DNA of 64,000 nt from Adiantum capillus-veneris (taxonomy: Eukaryota; Streptophyta; Polypodiopsida; Polypodiales; Pteridaceae), in NCBI GenBank assembly GCA_014529385.2, contig CM043960.1, positions 76,531,910-76,595,909 of the forward strand, in the 5' to 3' direction. A program made the translations under genes and the position numbers. Positions 45,122 to 55,315 of this stretch are shown here, piece after piece. The notes under the pieces were generated by a model. It did not search any database. It worked only from the letters and a program-made list of their open reading frames with translations, and was not told the DNA's origin. Position 1 is the first letter of the stretch. Each line of letters opens with the position of its first letter.

Positions 45122-45313
45122 TGTTGGGGTATAAAGCCCAATGTGGTCGCCCAGGTAAGTGGGCGGGCCGCCAGGTATGTACACATATTCTTTTGTAAAA
45201 ACCTAATAAGAACTCACTATGCTCTACACATTACAGTAGAGCGAGTTCACCATATCGTCGTGCTCTTCTTCTCGCACTCTCTCTCGCGTCACACTTCCGC
45301 TCGTACTCCTTCA
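45122..45313 (+). repeat. 3' LTR of copia B (192 bp)
   Basis: TGTTGGGG to CTCCTTCA, followed by ACACT (45314-45318), the right target duplication. Confidence 0.95.
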
Positions 45314-46803
45314 ACACTAAGGCCAGCCCAGGTCTACAGGAGTAGAAACAAGACCAACTACCAGGAGACCGGGAGTTGAACCAAATAGACACGTCAGACC
45401 AGCCAATTTTCAAAAATGGGTCAAAAATTACAGTGGATTAGGGGATCCATACGACCACTTAGCAAGCTTTAAGCAAGTGCTAAGAGCAGAGCATATTCGA
45501 TTTCCATACTCAATTCGATGGGTTTGGAATGACAATATATAACATGCAAAAAGCACCTATGAGAGGACCAGGACAAGGGATACCTCAACAGGGACAACCA
45601 ATTAGACCGCAAAAATGGTGTGCAATCGAGGGTAAATGGACCAACCATGAGACCAATGAGTGCTACTACCGACCAAAATATGATGGGAATGTTCAGTACG
45701 TGCCCATGAGGCCACAAGGACAACCCGTGTATAGATACCAACCTAACATGGCACCAGCTCAAAGACCACCGATGGGTATGAAAAGACCTCAACTCGTGTT
45801 GGGTCAACAACCTCCATATCCAAGACATAATGTAGTGCCTGTGAAGTACATGCACCTAGAGAGAGTCATAGATGAACAAGCACTAGTGCCTGTTACACCC
45901 TATGCTGAGCCTAGTCCATCTACAGTAATGGTAGAAGGAGATTGATATAATTCACATCCACCACCAATGGAAGAAACTATGACTTATGCTCCACCAGAGC
46001 TTGCACCAATGTATTATGTGGCTAATCAAGATGTTAGACCTCCTATGGTAAGACGCATGGTTAAGCCAAGAACAGGAAACTGTCATAACTGTGGTGCAGA
46101 TGATCATTGGAAAAATGAATGCCCAGATCCTGACAAAAACCTCAAACCAATTGAAGCTTATTGCATACAATGTTGCAAAAAGGGAGGACACTTCCCGGAT
46201 GATTTTCCTAAAAATCCTTTAAACAAGGGTAAAACAGTAGTAAACATAGTTCAAGTGATACCTAGTAGCTCATCTGAGAGTGAACCAATTGTTCCAATCA
46301 AGGTAATCACTAGAGCCCAAGCTAAGAAAAAGAAACATAACTCCTCTGATGATTCGGAGAATACAAAAATTGTCTCTCAAAAGACCAAAAGAAGAAGAAG
46401 CAAAAGGTATGAGATGAGAAGACAGAAACAAAAGGTTGAAATCGAGGAGAAAGCAAAGAAGCTATTCCAGGAAAAGGTGAAAGAAACTGGAAGCAAAGTC
46501 AAAGAAATAACCGTGAAATCTGGGGGATCAATTTTGGTCGATAAAATTTTTGAGCCTATTAATGCAGTCTTAGAAGTCTACCAAGTAGGACTTAAAGCAG
46601 TCCAAAACATGGAAAACAAATGGAAAAACTATCCTTCTCCAGACATGGAAGCAACTAAGCTTGAAGCTTATCAAAATTTGGTAAGAATCATGCAAGACAT
46701 GCTGGAAAAACAAAAAACCAAGCTCGAAAGTATGGCAAAACCTGAGGAGCTTGTGGTAAGAGACACTAAAGAAAAGTTCAAAGTGGTGGTAGAACCACAT
46801 TGA
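45314..46803 (+). pseudogene. gag core and zinc knuckles of element B (after copia B)
   Basis: A capsid-like block NFQKWVKNYSGLGDPYDHLA lies near 45400-45460, with a deletion relative to element A after it. From 45529 an open frame has Pro/Gln-rich sequence and, from 45967, a CCHC knuckle CHNCGADDHWKNEC (about 46081-46122). A second knuckle CIQCCKKGGHFPDDF lacks its last Cys. A basic region (KRRRSKRYEMRRQKQK) and Lys/Glu-rich helices follow to 46803. This would package element RNA. A stop at 45942 splits it. Confidence 0.8.
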
Positions 46804-46825
46804 AACAAAAGAGCCAGAACTTATA

Positions 46826-47311
46826 GTGCTGGACAGCAAAGATTCCTTAGACGGAATTCCATTCGTAGAGGAAGACTGGCCACGACACTCATGGGAAAAA
46901 TTTAGAGAGATCAATGATGGGAGCCTAACTCTAAAGTCAGCTCCTATAGAGGAAGTTTGGTTAGACAACCTACCTCATGAAATGGACATAGATATACAAT
47001 CCTTGTATGGGGATTGCGGATCTGAAGCTTCAGGAATGTCGAAACCATTGACCTTGAAAACATTACCCTCTTACTTGGGAGATAACGAAGATGAATCCAT
47101 AGTGTGTAAGACCACTCAATTAAAAAGAACAGAACAGACCCTAGAAGTAGACAACATTCATTCAATCATGTCTACACCCATCCAATGCACTCTTACTTTG
47201 GGAGAGCCGTTAAAACTCAGACCATATTTATGGAATGATCTACCTAGAGAAGGTGGGGATAACAGGGCTAATCTCAAAAAAATTAGAAAAATTGAAACAC
47301 AAAATGGATAA
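46826..47311 (+). pseudogene. Acidic pre-protease region of element B
   Basis: EEDWPRHSWEKFREINDG and SIMSTPIQCTLTLGEPLKLRP are shared with element A (29486-29860). No catalytic motif. A short frame change separates it from the protease. Confidence 0.65.
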
Positions 47312-47410
47312 CAAAGAGATTTGATCTGTTCCAATGAATAAAGTCGGAGAATATTATGAAGGGGAAGAAGGAAACACCACCCTTCCAGTGAAAATAATGA
47401 CATTGAAACC

Positions 47411-47740
47411 ATGGCAATACTGGATAGTGGGGCATGCATAGCTATAGCCACGAAAGCAGTATGGGAATCCTGGGGACAGCCAACCATTAGACAATCTCGA
47501 ACGAAATTGCAATTGGTTGATGGATACATTGAGAGACCATTAGGGTTGCTTGAAAAAGTGATAGTTAATTCATGTGGAATTGAATATCAACACACTTTTT
47601 CCATAGTAGACTTTGGGAAAAAACTCAATTACAAAATCATATTGGGAAGACCTTTCATGCGACAGGTACATCTTATCCAAGATTTGGGAAACAATTATTT
47701 GTACTTGAAGCAAGTGGGATCTATAAAAGGGTCAATCTAA
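47411..47740 (+). CDS. Aspartic protease (first retropepsin) of element B
   Basis: The readable block starts AILDSGAC, the Asp-Ser-Gly-Ala active site, and 72 residues later has IILGRPFM, the conserved C-terminal Ile-Leu-Gly. This is the usual retropepsin layout of Athila/Tat-type gypsy elements, which act as homodimers to cut the polyprotein. The ATG used here lies two residues before the motif and is not a natural start; in the living element it would be internal to gag-pol. Stops bound it on both sides. Confidence 0.8.
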   Translation: MAILDSGACIAIATKAVWESWGQPTIRQSRTKLQLVDGYIERPLGLLEKVIVNSCGIEYQHTFSIVDFGKKLNYKIILGRPFMRQVHLIQDLGNNYLYLKQVGSIKGSI

Positions 47741-48600
47741 AAGATCACACTTATAGAGATGTCACGGAAACGCCCATACAAGAGTTTGATTCAGTCTTTT
47801 CAGCTGAAACTAAGCTTCCATCGTGGTTGAACAAAGACACTTCTATTTGGATGTGCGGAGCCTCAGAAAATGGGAGTTTAAAACGAGAAGAATGTATCTT
47901 AGAAAGGGATTGCACAGATGAAGCCTATGTACGTGAACCCTTTCCAGAGCATTTGTTTGAGCCAATTGAGTGGACTCAAATTTTAGTGACAATGGATGTA
48001 TGTGTGAATACGTCTATGCCTACTCAATTTTGCAATGAGGATGGCTACGACATAATTCCTATCCAAATGATTTCAACCCTCCACATTCAAGATGAAATTG
48101 AGGAACCCAAGGACTTGATGAAAGCTCAACAAGTCTTTTTAGACCTCCTCTACGATGCAACATATGAGTTAGAAAAACACTTAGCTACCTCAAAAGATTC
48201 GGGGTCAGAAAAAGAACATGTGAGAGCAAAGCTACTCATGAAAGGAGGGGAGGAAAAGTTTTTTGACTTTCCTAACCAAAAACCGAGAAGACAAAAATGG
48301 TATAGGCGAAAAAGAGACACCAAAAACGTGAAAGCTAGACCTATGCCATCAGTCTCCAGTAGAACACAGTTCCTGATGCAGATAGATGCACATGATTGTG
48401 TCAAGGACAAAACTATTGGCAGATATCCTTTAAACAAAAATCCAAGAATGCCAAAAACATCGAGAAAAACGAGGAAGGATACCCAAGCAAAACCAAAAAA
48501 ATAGGAAAAGGAGTCAACCATGACACGAGTTGAGCGGAGTTGAAAAAAGCTCTAAAGGAGATATATACAACCGAAATGGAAACCACAAAAGAGGATGGTA
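47741..48600 (+). pseudogene. Conserved spacer between protease and RT of element B
   Basis: The open part 47827-48504 encodes 225 residues with SIWMCGASENGSLKREECIL, EPFPEHLFEPIEWTQILVTMD and a very basic end (RRQKWYRRKRDTKN). Element A has the same sequence in the same place. I recognise no domain. Gypsy elements usually have a shorter protease-RT junction. Confidence 0.6.
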
Positions 48601-48789
48601 AAGATGTAATGAGTGTTCCATCCCATTACAAAAAGTATATGCTCCAAGATTGAAAAATCATAGTCAAACAACCTGTTAGAGAACTACAAAATAGGGCGAG
48701 TCATACGAAGGGCCTCAAAATGCGAAAAAGATAGATTTGGTTTAACCAAGAGAGAAGCCTAGGCCTGCCTACATTGCAAATGACCTATC

Positions 48790-50233
48790 AGAGGTAGAAG
48801 AAGAGCTTGGTAAAAGAATACCGAGATATCTTTGCTTGGTCTTACAAGGATCTCAAGGGTGTTGATCCAGAAATCTGTCAACATACCATACCCATGAGAG
48901 ATGATGCAAAACCAAGTAGACAAAGGCCATACACATATAATGAAACACTTGCCAAGAAGATTAAAGAAGAGATTGAAAAACTAAAGGAAGCCGAATTCAT
49001 TTATGAAATTGAACACACAGATTGGGTATCTCCAATTGTGGTAGTACCCAAAAAGAATGGAAAATTATGAGTGTGTCAATCTCAAGAAAGTGAATGCAGC
49101 TACCATTAGAGACAACTTTCCTCTTCCAATCATTGAGCATGTTTTAGACGAGTTGCAGGAAAAGAAGCTTACAACTTTTTAGATGGCTTTTTGGGATACA
49201 ATCAACTTTTGGTTGATCCAAAAGATCAGCATAAAACTGCTTTTGCAACAAAATGGGATATTTTTGCCTATCGGGTTATGCCTTTTGGGTTAACCAATGC
49301 TCCTGCCACCTTTCAAAGATTGATGAGCCATGCTTTTGAAGAATATCTTAGAAAATTATTGGAAGTATATATGGATGATCTATGCGTACGTTTATCAATC
49401 CGGACTGATCATTTTGAACACCTCAAAAAGGTATTTGAGAAATGTAGACTTTATAGGATTTGCTTAAATCCTGAAAAGTGCACATTCATGGGTATACAAG
49501 GAAAAATTCTTGGACATATAGTGTAAAAAAATGGCATAGCTACTGATATCGATAAAATTCATGTCATTGCTGATTTGCCTAGACCAACAACAGTCAAGGG
49601 GGTTCAAGCCTTCATGGGGCATTGCACGGATATTACAGACGGTTCATTTACATGTACGCTATAATTACAAAATCCATGTATAGCTTGATTACACACTTTG
49701 AGTGGACTGAGGAATGTGAAGAATCCTTCATGAAGCTTAAGCAAGCTCTCACTTCAGCTCCAATATTGAAAGCACCAGATTGGTATAAGATATTCCACAT
49801 ACATGTAGATGCTTCCAATTTTTCCATTGGGTGTATACTAGCTCAACCAGGAGACGGGAAAATTGATTTTCCTATTTCTCATGCTAGCCGACAGTCGAAC
49901 ATGGCAGAGAAGAATTATACCACCACCAAAAGGAAAGGATTAGGAATAATCTATGCTGTAAAAAAGTATAGACATTACTTATTAGCAAACAAATTTGTGT
50001 TCTTCGTGGACCACCAAGCCTTATTGTACTTGGTCAACAAGCCATGCAGCACAGGAAGAATAGTGAGATGGTTCATCATTCTTCTGGAATTTGATTTCAC
50101 TATGGTTGTAAAAAAGGGCATTACACATCAAAGAGCATACTATTTGTCAAGGATTGTTTCAAGGGAATCACCTAAAGGAGTAGATGATGATCTACTAGAT
50201 GCATATTTGTTCTCTGTGGAAATGATACCTTGA
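48790..50233 (+). pseudogene. Reverse transcriptase and RNase H of element B
   Basis: RT motifs are WVSPIVVVPKKNGKL, VCVNLKKVNAATIRD, VMPFGLTNAPATFQRLM and VYMDDLCV (YMDD at about 49369). RNase H has FHIHVDASNFSIG with the first Asp, FFVDHQALLYLVN with a later Asp, and TTTKRKGLGIIYAVKK, where the family's Glu in TE.EGL is Lys, a loss of a metal-binding residue. Frameshifts near 49070 and 49160 and a stop at 49526 break it. Confidence 0.85.
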
Positions 50234-50245
50234 TGGACAGAAAAT

Positions 50246-51691
50246 ATGGTATCATTGATGACCATAGCTCAAGTGGATTCACAAATACCACTTCCTGTTA
50301 CAGTCGGACTAATTGAGCAATCGACTATGTATCAATTACTAGCTGGTAGGCTATACAAAAGAAATCGAGATGGAATATTGCTCTTATGCATTAACCCTGA
50401 AGAGAAAACCCAATACCTAAGTCAAGCACATATTACCATAGTAGGACTTCACTTTGCTGAAGATCAAACTATGCAAAGGATCTTAATTTTGGCCAACTAT
50501 GAGGAGTGATGTTCGCTCTTTCATAAAGGATTGTCCTCAATGTAAAAAACAAACACCCATACCTCATGTAACATTGTTTCAAATGTTGCTTGTTCCTAAG
50601 TGGAGTAACTATCTAGTCACTTACTTAACAAGCTAAACATTTCCTGCGGATATCAGTAAACACCATCAAAGAGCAATTGAAACTGAAGTAGGAGACTATG
50701 CTCTTATTGGAAACCAATTGCATCGGAGAGTTAAGGATCAACATTTGCATCTTTGTGCAAATGAAGACAAGTATATTCTGATTATAGAACAAGCACATGC
50801 TGGATTAGTTGGAGGTCACTTTTCTAGTGAAACCACCACAAGAGAAATCTTAATGGCAGGCATATGGTGGCCAACACTTTTTGCAGATGCTAAAGAATAT
50901 GTTCGAAGGTGTGATGCTTGTCCCAACGAGAAAAAATGCCAACAAGAGTAGATAGCATGCCCTTAAGACCAATGATGGGGGCTAGAGATTTCGTAAAATG
51001 GGGTATAGACTTTGTTGGGCCAATACAGCCACCTGCTTATAGAACCCAAACTCAATATATCATTGTAGCTATGGACTATTTGACTAAGTGGGCCGAGGCT
51101 AAAGCAACTCAAACGAATGATGCCAAAACCACTACCGCATTCTTATATGAGTATGTGCTCACAAGATATGGACTGCCAATAGAAATTGTCAGTGATAGGG
51201 GAGCTCATTTCCTCAATGAGGTAATCGAGTATTTACTTAATGAATTTATGGTCATCCATAACAAATCAGCTCCCTATCACCCACAAGCAAATGGACAACC
51301 TGAGCATAGGAATGAAATTCTTAGCTCGGTATTGACTAAAGTGGTTAGTTTAGGAAGGACAGACTGGGAAATGAATCTCCATGCAGCTCTATGGTCTTAT
51401 CGAGTTTCATTCAAAACAACTTTAAATGCTACACCCTTTAACCTTGTTTATGGTCTTGATGCCATATTGCCAATAGAATTTCTATTGCCAACACTACGGG
51501 TAGCTACAGATCTTGAGTGGACTGGTCATGAATTGGCGAAAAGACTTCAAGAGTTAGAAAAGCTAGATGAGAAAAGGCTAACAGCTGTAGCTCACATCTA
51601 TGCACAAAAGCAGAAACAAAAACAGTTTTTTGATTCCCATCTAATTACCAAAATCTTCAAAAAGGGAGACTGTTCTAGTCTATTCCATTAA
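50246..51691 (+). pseudogene. Integrase of element B with two HHCC modules
   Basis: The first zinc-binding module is YLSQAHITIVGLHF plus CPQCKK (Cys codons 50532 and 50541), reached across a frameshift near 50495. A second complete module follows: IIEQAHAGLVGGHF plus CDACPN (Cys codons 50910 and 50919). The catalytic core then has Asp in WGIDFVGPI, Asp in IVSDRGAHF and Glu in NGQPEHRNE. The C-terminal part runs to 51691 (ATPFNLVYGLDAILPIEFLL). One HHCC module is normal for integrase; two in tandem is unusual. Confidence 0.8.
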
Positions 51692-51797
51692 GCAGCAACA
51701 CATTCCCAAGTTTAAGAAAAAGGTAAATGGACCGTTTATCATTGAAGATGTATCTCCAACTGGAGCAGTTAAGCTATCCACCCTAGATGGTGAACCA

Positions 51798-53096
51798 ATG
51801 GCTAATTGGATTAGTGGATGTCGTTTAAAGAAGTACAATTTTCCACTAACCAATGAATTGCTAGGAAGAATGCATGCAGCTAAGCAAAGGAAGATAAAAC
51901 GACAGCAAGTTATTGATAAAGCCCAAGAGGAACCTCAGCTTTGGGTACTCAAACGAAAAGCTGCTATCAAGAATCAACAAATACCTATTCCCATCAACAC
52001 CTTGGAAATAGATGACCGACAATGGGAATTTCTGAAAGATGCAGTGTCAACAGATGATGAATGGTTAGACGGAATGGACCTTCGCATCAACGTACAACTC
52101 AACAATCATAGCACGAATACATTGGTCGACACAGGAGCTCAAGTAAATGCAGTCAGTTATTCCACGTACAAGAAAGAAACAAGTCAATCTTTGACAGCAA
52201 GAATTGCGACAATAAAAGGATGCAACAAGAACCCAACACCAACATCGGGAGTATTCAACTTGAATGTGATAGTACATGGATGTTCATGCCCTCCCAAGTT
52301 TGTATGCTTACCAAATGAACACATGAATGAGACGATGATTCTTGGAATTCCATGGATGCGTACATACAAGGCAATACGAGATTGGGATACGAATCAACTC
52401 AAGCTATCACCTAAAGGCGGACAACTCATTGTTCCAATTGCACCAAGCAAGGAGGAATGGAAAGGAAGCAATCAGCAGACCAAACCACGAAGTAATAAAT
52501 CTTCTCCATCCTATCAACAAGCAAATGCTACAAGTAGCATGCAAGGAGTCAGGCAAATTCGGATACCGAAAGCACTGCTTAAAGACAAGCCAATTCAAAT
52601 CTGGGTGCCCAAAACATCATCGACAATACCAAAAACGATTCCAAAGGTCAAAACACAGAGACGAGCATCTCCAAGCAAGGAACCTAACACAAAATGGGTT
52701 TGGAAGAAAAAAGAGCACTTATCTTCTCCGCAAACGGGAAAACCAATCAAGCAATGGAGAGTTAAACCTCAAAAACCTCAACCACACCGTTCTACACCAA
52801 TCAAAAGTGTAGAACAGTCAAAAGTGATACCAACAGCTCAAGAAATCAGCATGCTAAAGCATCCTGATGGCACAATCAAGCAAAGAGCACACAAGCTACA
52901 AGATTTGCTCTTTGGAAGACAGCATCAGAAAGCCTCGACATCAGAAACCCTTGAGTTAATTACTCAAGACCCAACTCTTGCACAACATAATGGTTTGAAC
53001 TACATTGATCTTCAAAGCATGGTAGAGCCAACCAAAGCTATGCATAGACACATTGTTCCACCCATGCACACAGTCATCCCGGAGTACACCATCTAG
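51798..53096 (+). CDS. Integrase C-terminus plus second retropepsin-like domain of element B
   Basis: The first residues (MANWISGCRLKKYNF) complete the integrase C-terminal barrel; the ATG is internal to pol rather than a true start. Residues 86-113 read DDEWLDGMDLRI then LVDTGAQVNAVSYSTYK, a second Asp-Thr-Gly-Ala motif at Asp111. Seventy residues later comes ILGIPWM (181-187), the same spacing as the first protease. From 190 to 432 the protein is basic, Pro/Lys/Gln-rich and probably disordered. Element A has the homologous segment with a decayed triplet. Whether it is a working protease, a remnant of duplication or a dUTPase-like lookalike cannot be settled; the fold assignment is inferred from the two motifs and spacing. 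Confidence 0.7.
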   Translation: MANWISGCRLKKYNFPLTNELLGRMHAAKQRKIKRQQVIDKAQEEPQLWVLKRKAAIKNQQIPIPINTLEIDDRQWEFLKDAVSTDDEWLDGMDLRINVQLNNHSTNTLVDTGAQVNAVSYSTYKKETSQSLTARIATIKGCNKNPTPTSGVFNLNVIVHGCSCPPKFVCLPNEHMNETMILGIPWMRTYKAIRDWDTNQLKLSPKGGQLIVPIAPSKEEWKGSNQQTKPRSNKSSPSYQQANATSSMQGVRQIRIPKALLKDKPIQIWVPKTSSTIPKTIPKVKTQRRASPSKEPNTKWVWKKKEHLSSPQTGKPIKQWRVKPQKPQPHRSTPIKSVEQSKVIPTAQEISMLKHPDGTIKQRAHKLQDLLFGRQHQKASTSETLELITQDPTLAQHNGLNYIDLQSMVEPTKAMHRHIVPPMHTVIPEYTI

Positions 53097-55315
53097 GAGG
53101 GGTGGAAGGGTACTAAGTAATTAAGGGCAATGTGAAGAGGGAGGAAAAAGTTTGATATTAATGTGTGATTTTTTGCAAAATTACTTAATCATGCACTTAT
53201 AATTCATCAACGGGGGAATTGAAACTGATAATATTTCCCCGATGAGTGTAAATAGTGTATATACTATCAAAAAATCATTAAAAAATAGTCATTTTTTGGT
53301 TATTTTTAATCATTTTTCTCGATATTGAGACTTAAAAATGGAGAAATCCAGCAAAAAACAATAAAGATATGTTTTTCAATGGATTTTCTTGATTATTGGA
53401 TTTTATTTTGCTTTTTTAGCATATTTTGTTATCTTCTTTGATTTTTTCAATAAACAGGTCAAAAATTAACAATAAATAGCAAAGGAGTTCAGATGGAAAA
53501 ACTGATGACACGGTGGTGATCAAAAAGTCAAGGCGGACGAGCAAACAAAAAATTCAATCAAATCGAAAGATGGAAGCGGGAAGCCTAAATTAGGCGGCCA
53601 GACCTACTTTTGTAGAATTCTTGCAGAATGAGCTACAGGAATCTGATTGGGAAATTTTTTGAGTTTAACATAGATTTTAAGGCCTAGTAGGACTAACGGG
53701 GGAATCTGGGGAAAAATGGTTTGGGAAGTCTGGGTATAGATATCCTAGGTAGACTAAAACCACCTCATTTCCACTTGTTGCCTTTGAAGAGAGAGCTTTT
53801 CGACCTCTTTCGCGCGTCTTTTTTGGAGTCTACAGTCATCCGTTTTCAACGCCATCTCACATGAGACATGAGGGGTAAGCTCTTTACTCATCAATGATCC
53901 ATTTTGTACGGTCGGTAGCTAGTCTAAACCCCTAGGAAAAACCCTAGAATCCGAGCAGTGCACGAAGACCTACAACCAAAAATCGACCATAGCGGCCTAT
54001 CAGCTCAACCAAATAGGATGAGATTTGAACTGTAGCATGCCCCAACATAATAGAACACTTCTATATCACCAGTTGACCATTCGGCAAGGGTCGAGGGGGT
54101 CCCAAGTAGAAAAGCTAGGTTTTTGGCAGATGCCAGAATTGCATTCTGACTCCACAGACAGCTTGTATACGAGGTCTATACACAATGTATATGATTGGTT
54201 TCAAAAAATCAATCAAGTGAAGCCCTCGAAAAGCAGAAAATGGCTCAAAGGCTGCAAAGCGTCAAATTCGACATACGAGATCAAATTGACTCCAAATGGG
54301 CCAAAATTGGATGAGTTGCTTCACGACTTTGTTGCGGACAAGTCCATAGCCTCAAAAGTGACTAACCAACTCTACAGGCCATGTAGTCACAAAAATCAGA
54401 GATTTCAGAGTCGACAAAGCACAAAGTGATGCCGGCAAGACCAAAATTTACCAAATTCAATTTAAGACTTGTCTTAGGTGTATAAAATGTGTTTAGGTCA
54501 AAATTTACAAGTTTTGCAAGAACATGTTGACTGATGTAAATAATCGTGATTATTTATTTTTGTACTATTTTGTCTTGGAAATTGTATCATCACCTCACCT
54601 ATCACTTGTACATACCTATTACATGCCAAATTTCAAGTATGAGCCAAAATGATCAACTATAACTTGGAGAATTGCCAAAAAATCCAAAGAAGTCATTGCA
54701 AGCCAATTTCTGAGTTATGAGCCACATTTTTTGATCCAAATCACCTCATATCACATCCACAGGGTCTATACCATGCCTAGAACCAAGTTGTACCAAAAAA
54801 TATTTATTTTGGTAAAAAAGTTAATAATTGCGATTATTTACTTTTTGGCCAAAATGGAAAAAAATTGCAACTTTGTCATCATAGATCCAAAGTACATGAT
54901 GCCCTAAGCCCACAATCCAAGTTTGAACAAATTTGGTTCTCAAAATCTCAATTTTTTTTTACATCTACTGTTTCAGAGACCTAAAGCTTAAATCTGGCAC
55001 CATTTTCACCTAGTGCACTCAAATGAGCCCATATTTCACTCAGAGTATGTAATTGGTATATACTTCAAGCCTATAATGTCAAATTTTCAAAAAGTTGAAA
55101 AAATTACTCAGTTGTCGCGATTATTTATTTTTGTTGCAAATTTTTGTATTTACTTCATGAATTTGATCTTTACATGTTTTTATGTATCTATACATGTTCA
55201 AAATTTGATTTGAAGCAAATTGGACCAAATTTGTCAGTATTTCAGATTGAAGGACATTTCAGAGAAAAATTTGGCAAATTTGCTAACTTTGACACTCTAT
55301 TCACTCAACAGGAGC
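53097..55315 (+). other. Post-pol region with palindromic modules
   Basis: A G-rich purine tract (AACGGGGGAA, about 53211-53220) after pol could be the polypurine tract of element B, making the following DNA its 3' LTR, but I find no match to the 5' side. From 54537 three module starts carry B-type palindromes at 54537, 54821 and about 55108 (spacing 284 and 287 bp). No ORF is supported. Confidence 0.5.
54537..54556. repeat. B-type palindrome, best copy
   Basis: TAAATAATCGTGATTATTTA: 9-bp perfect arms around GT. Further copies are at 54821-54840 (TTAATAATTGCGATTATTTA), about 55108-55127, 37795, 38434 and 38726. Confidence 0.85.

Larger units (their letters stand above)
39781..45313 (+). mobile_element. 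Ty1/copia element B, full-length and young
   Basis: 5533-bp element with two 192-bp LTRs differing at two bases, a 5-bp target duplication (ACACT), an initiator-Met primer site, a long leader, a single gag-pol reading frame with one stop, and a polypurine tract AAGTGGGAGG (45111-45120). It lies inside the first ORF of element B. It is the best-preserved mobile element in the window but carries at least two inactivating changes. Confidence 0.95.
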
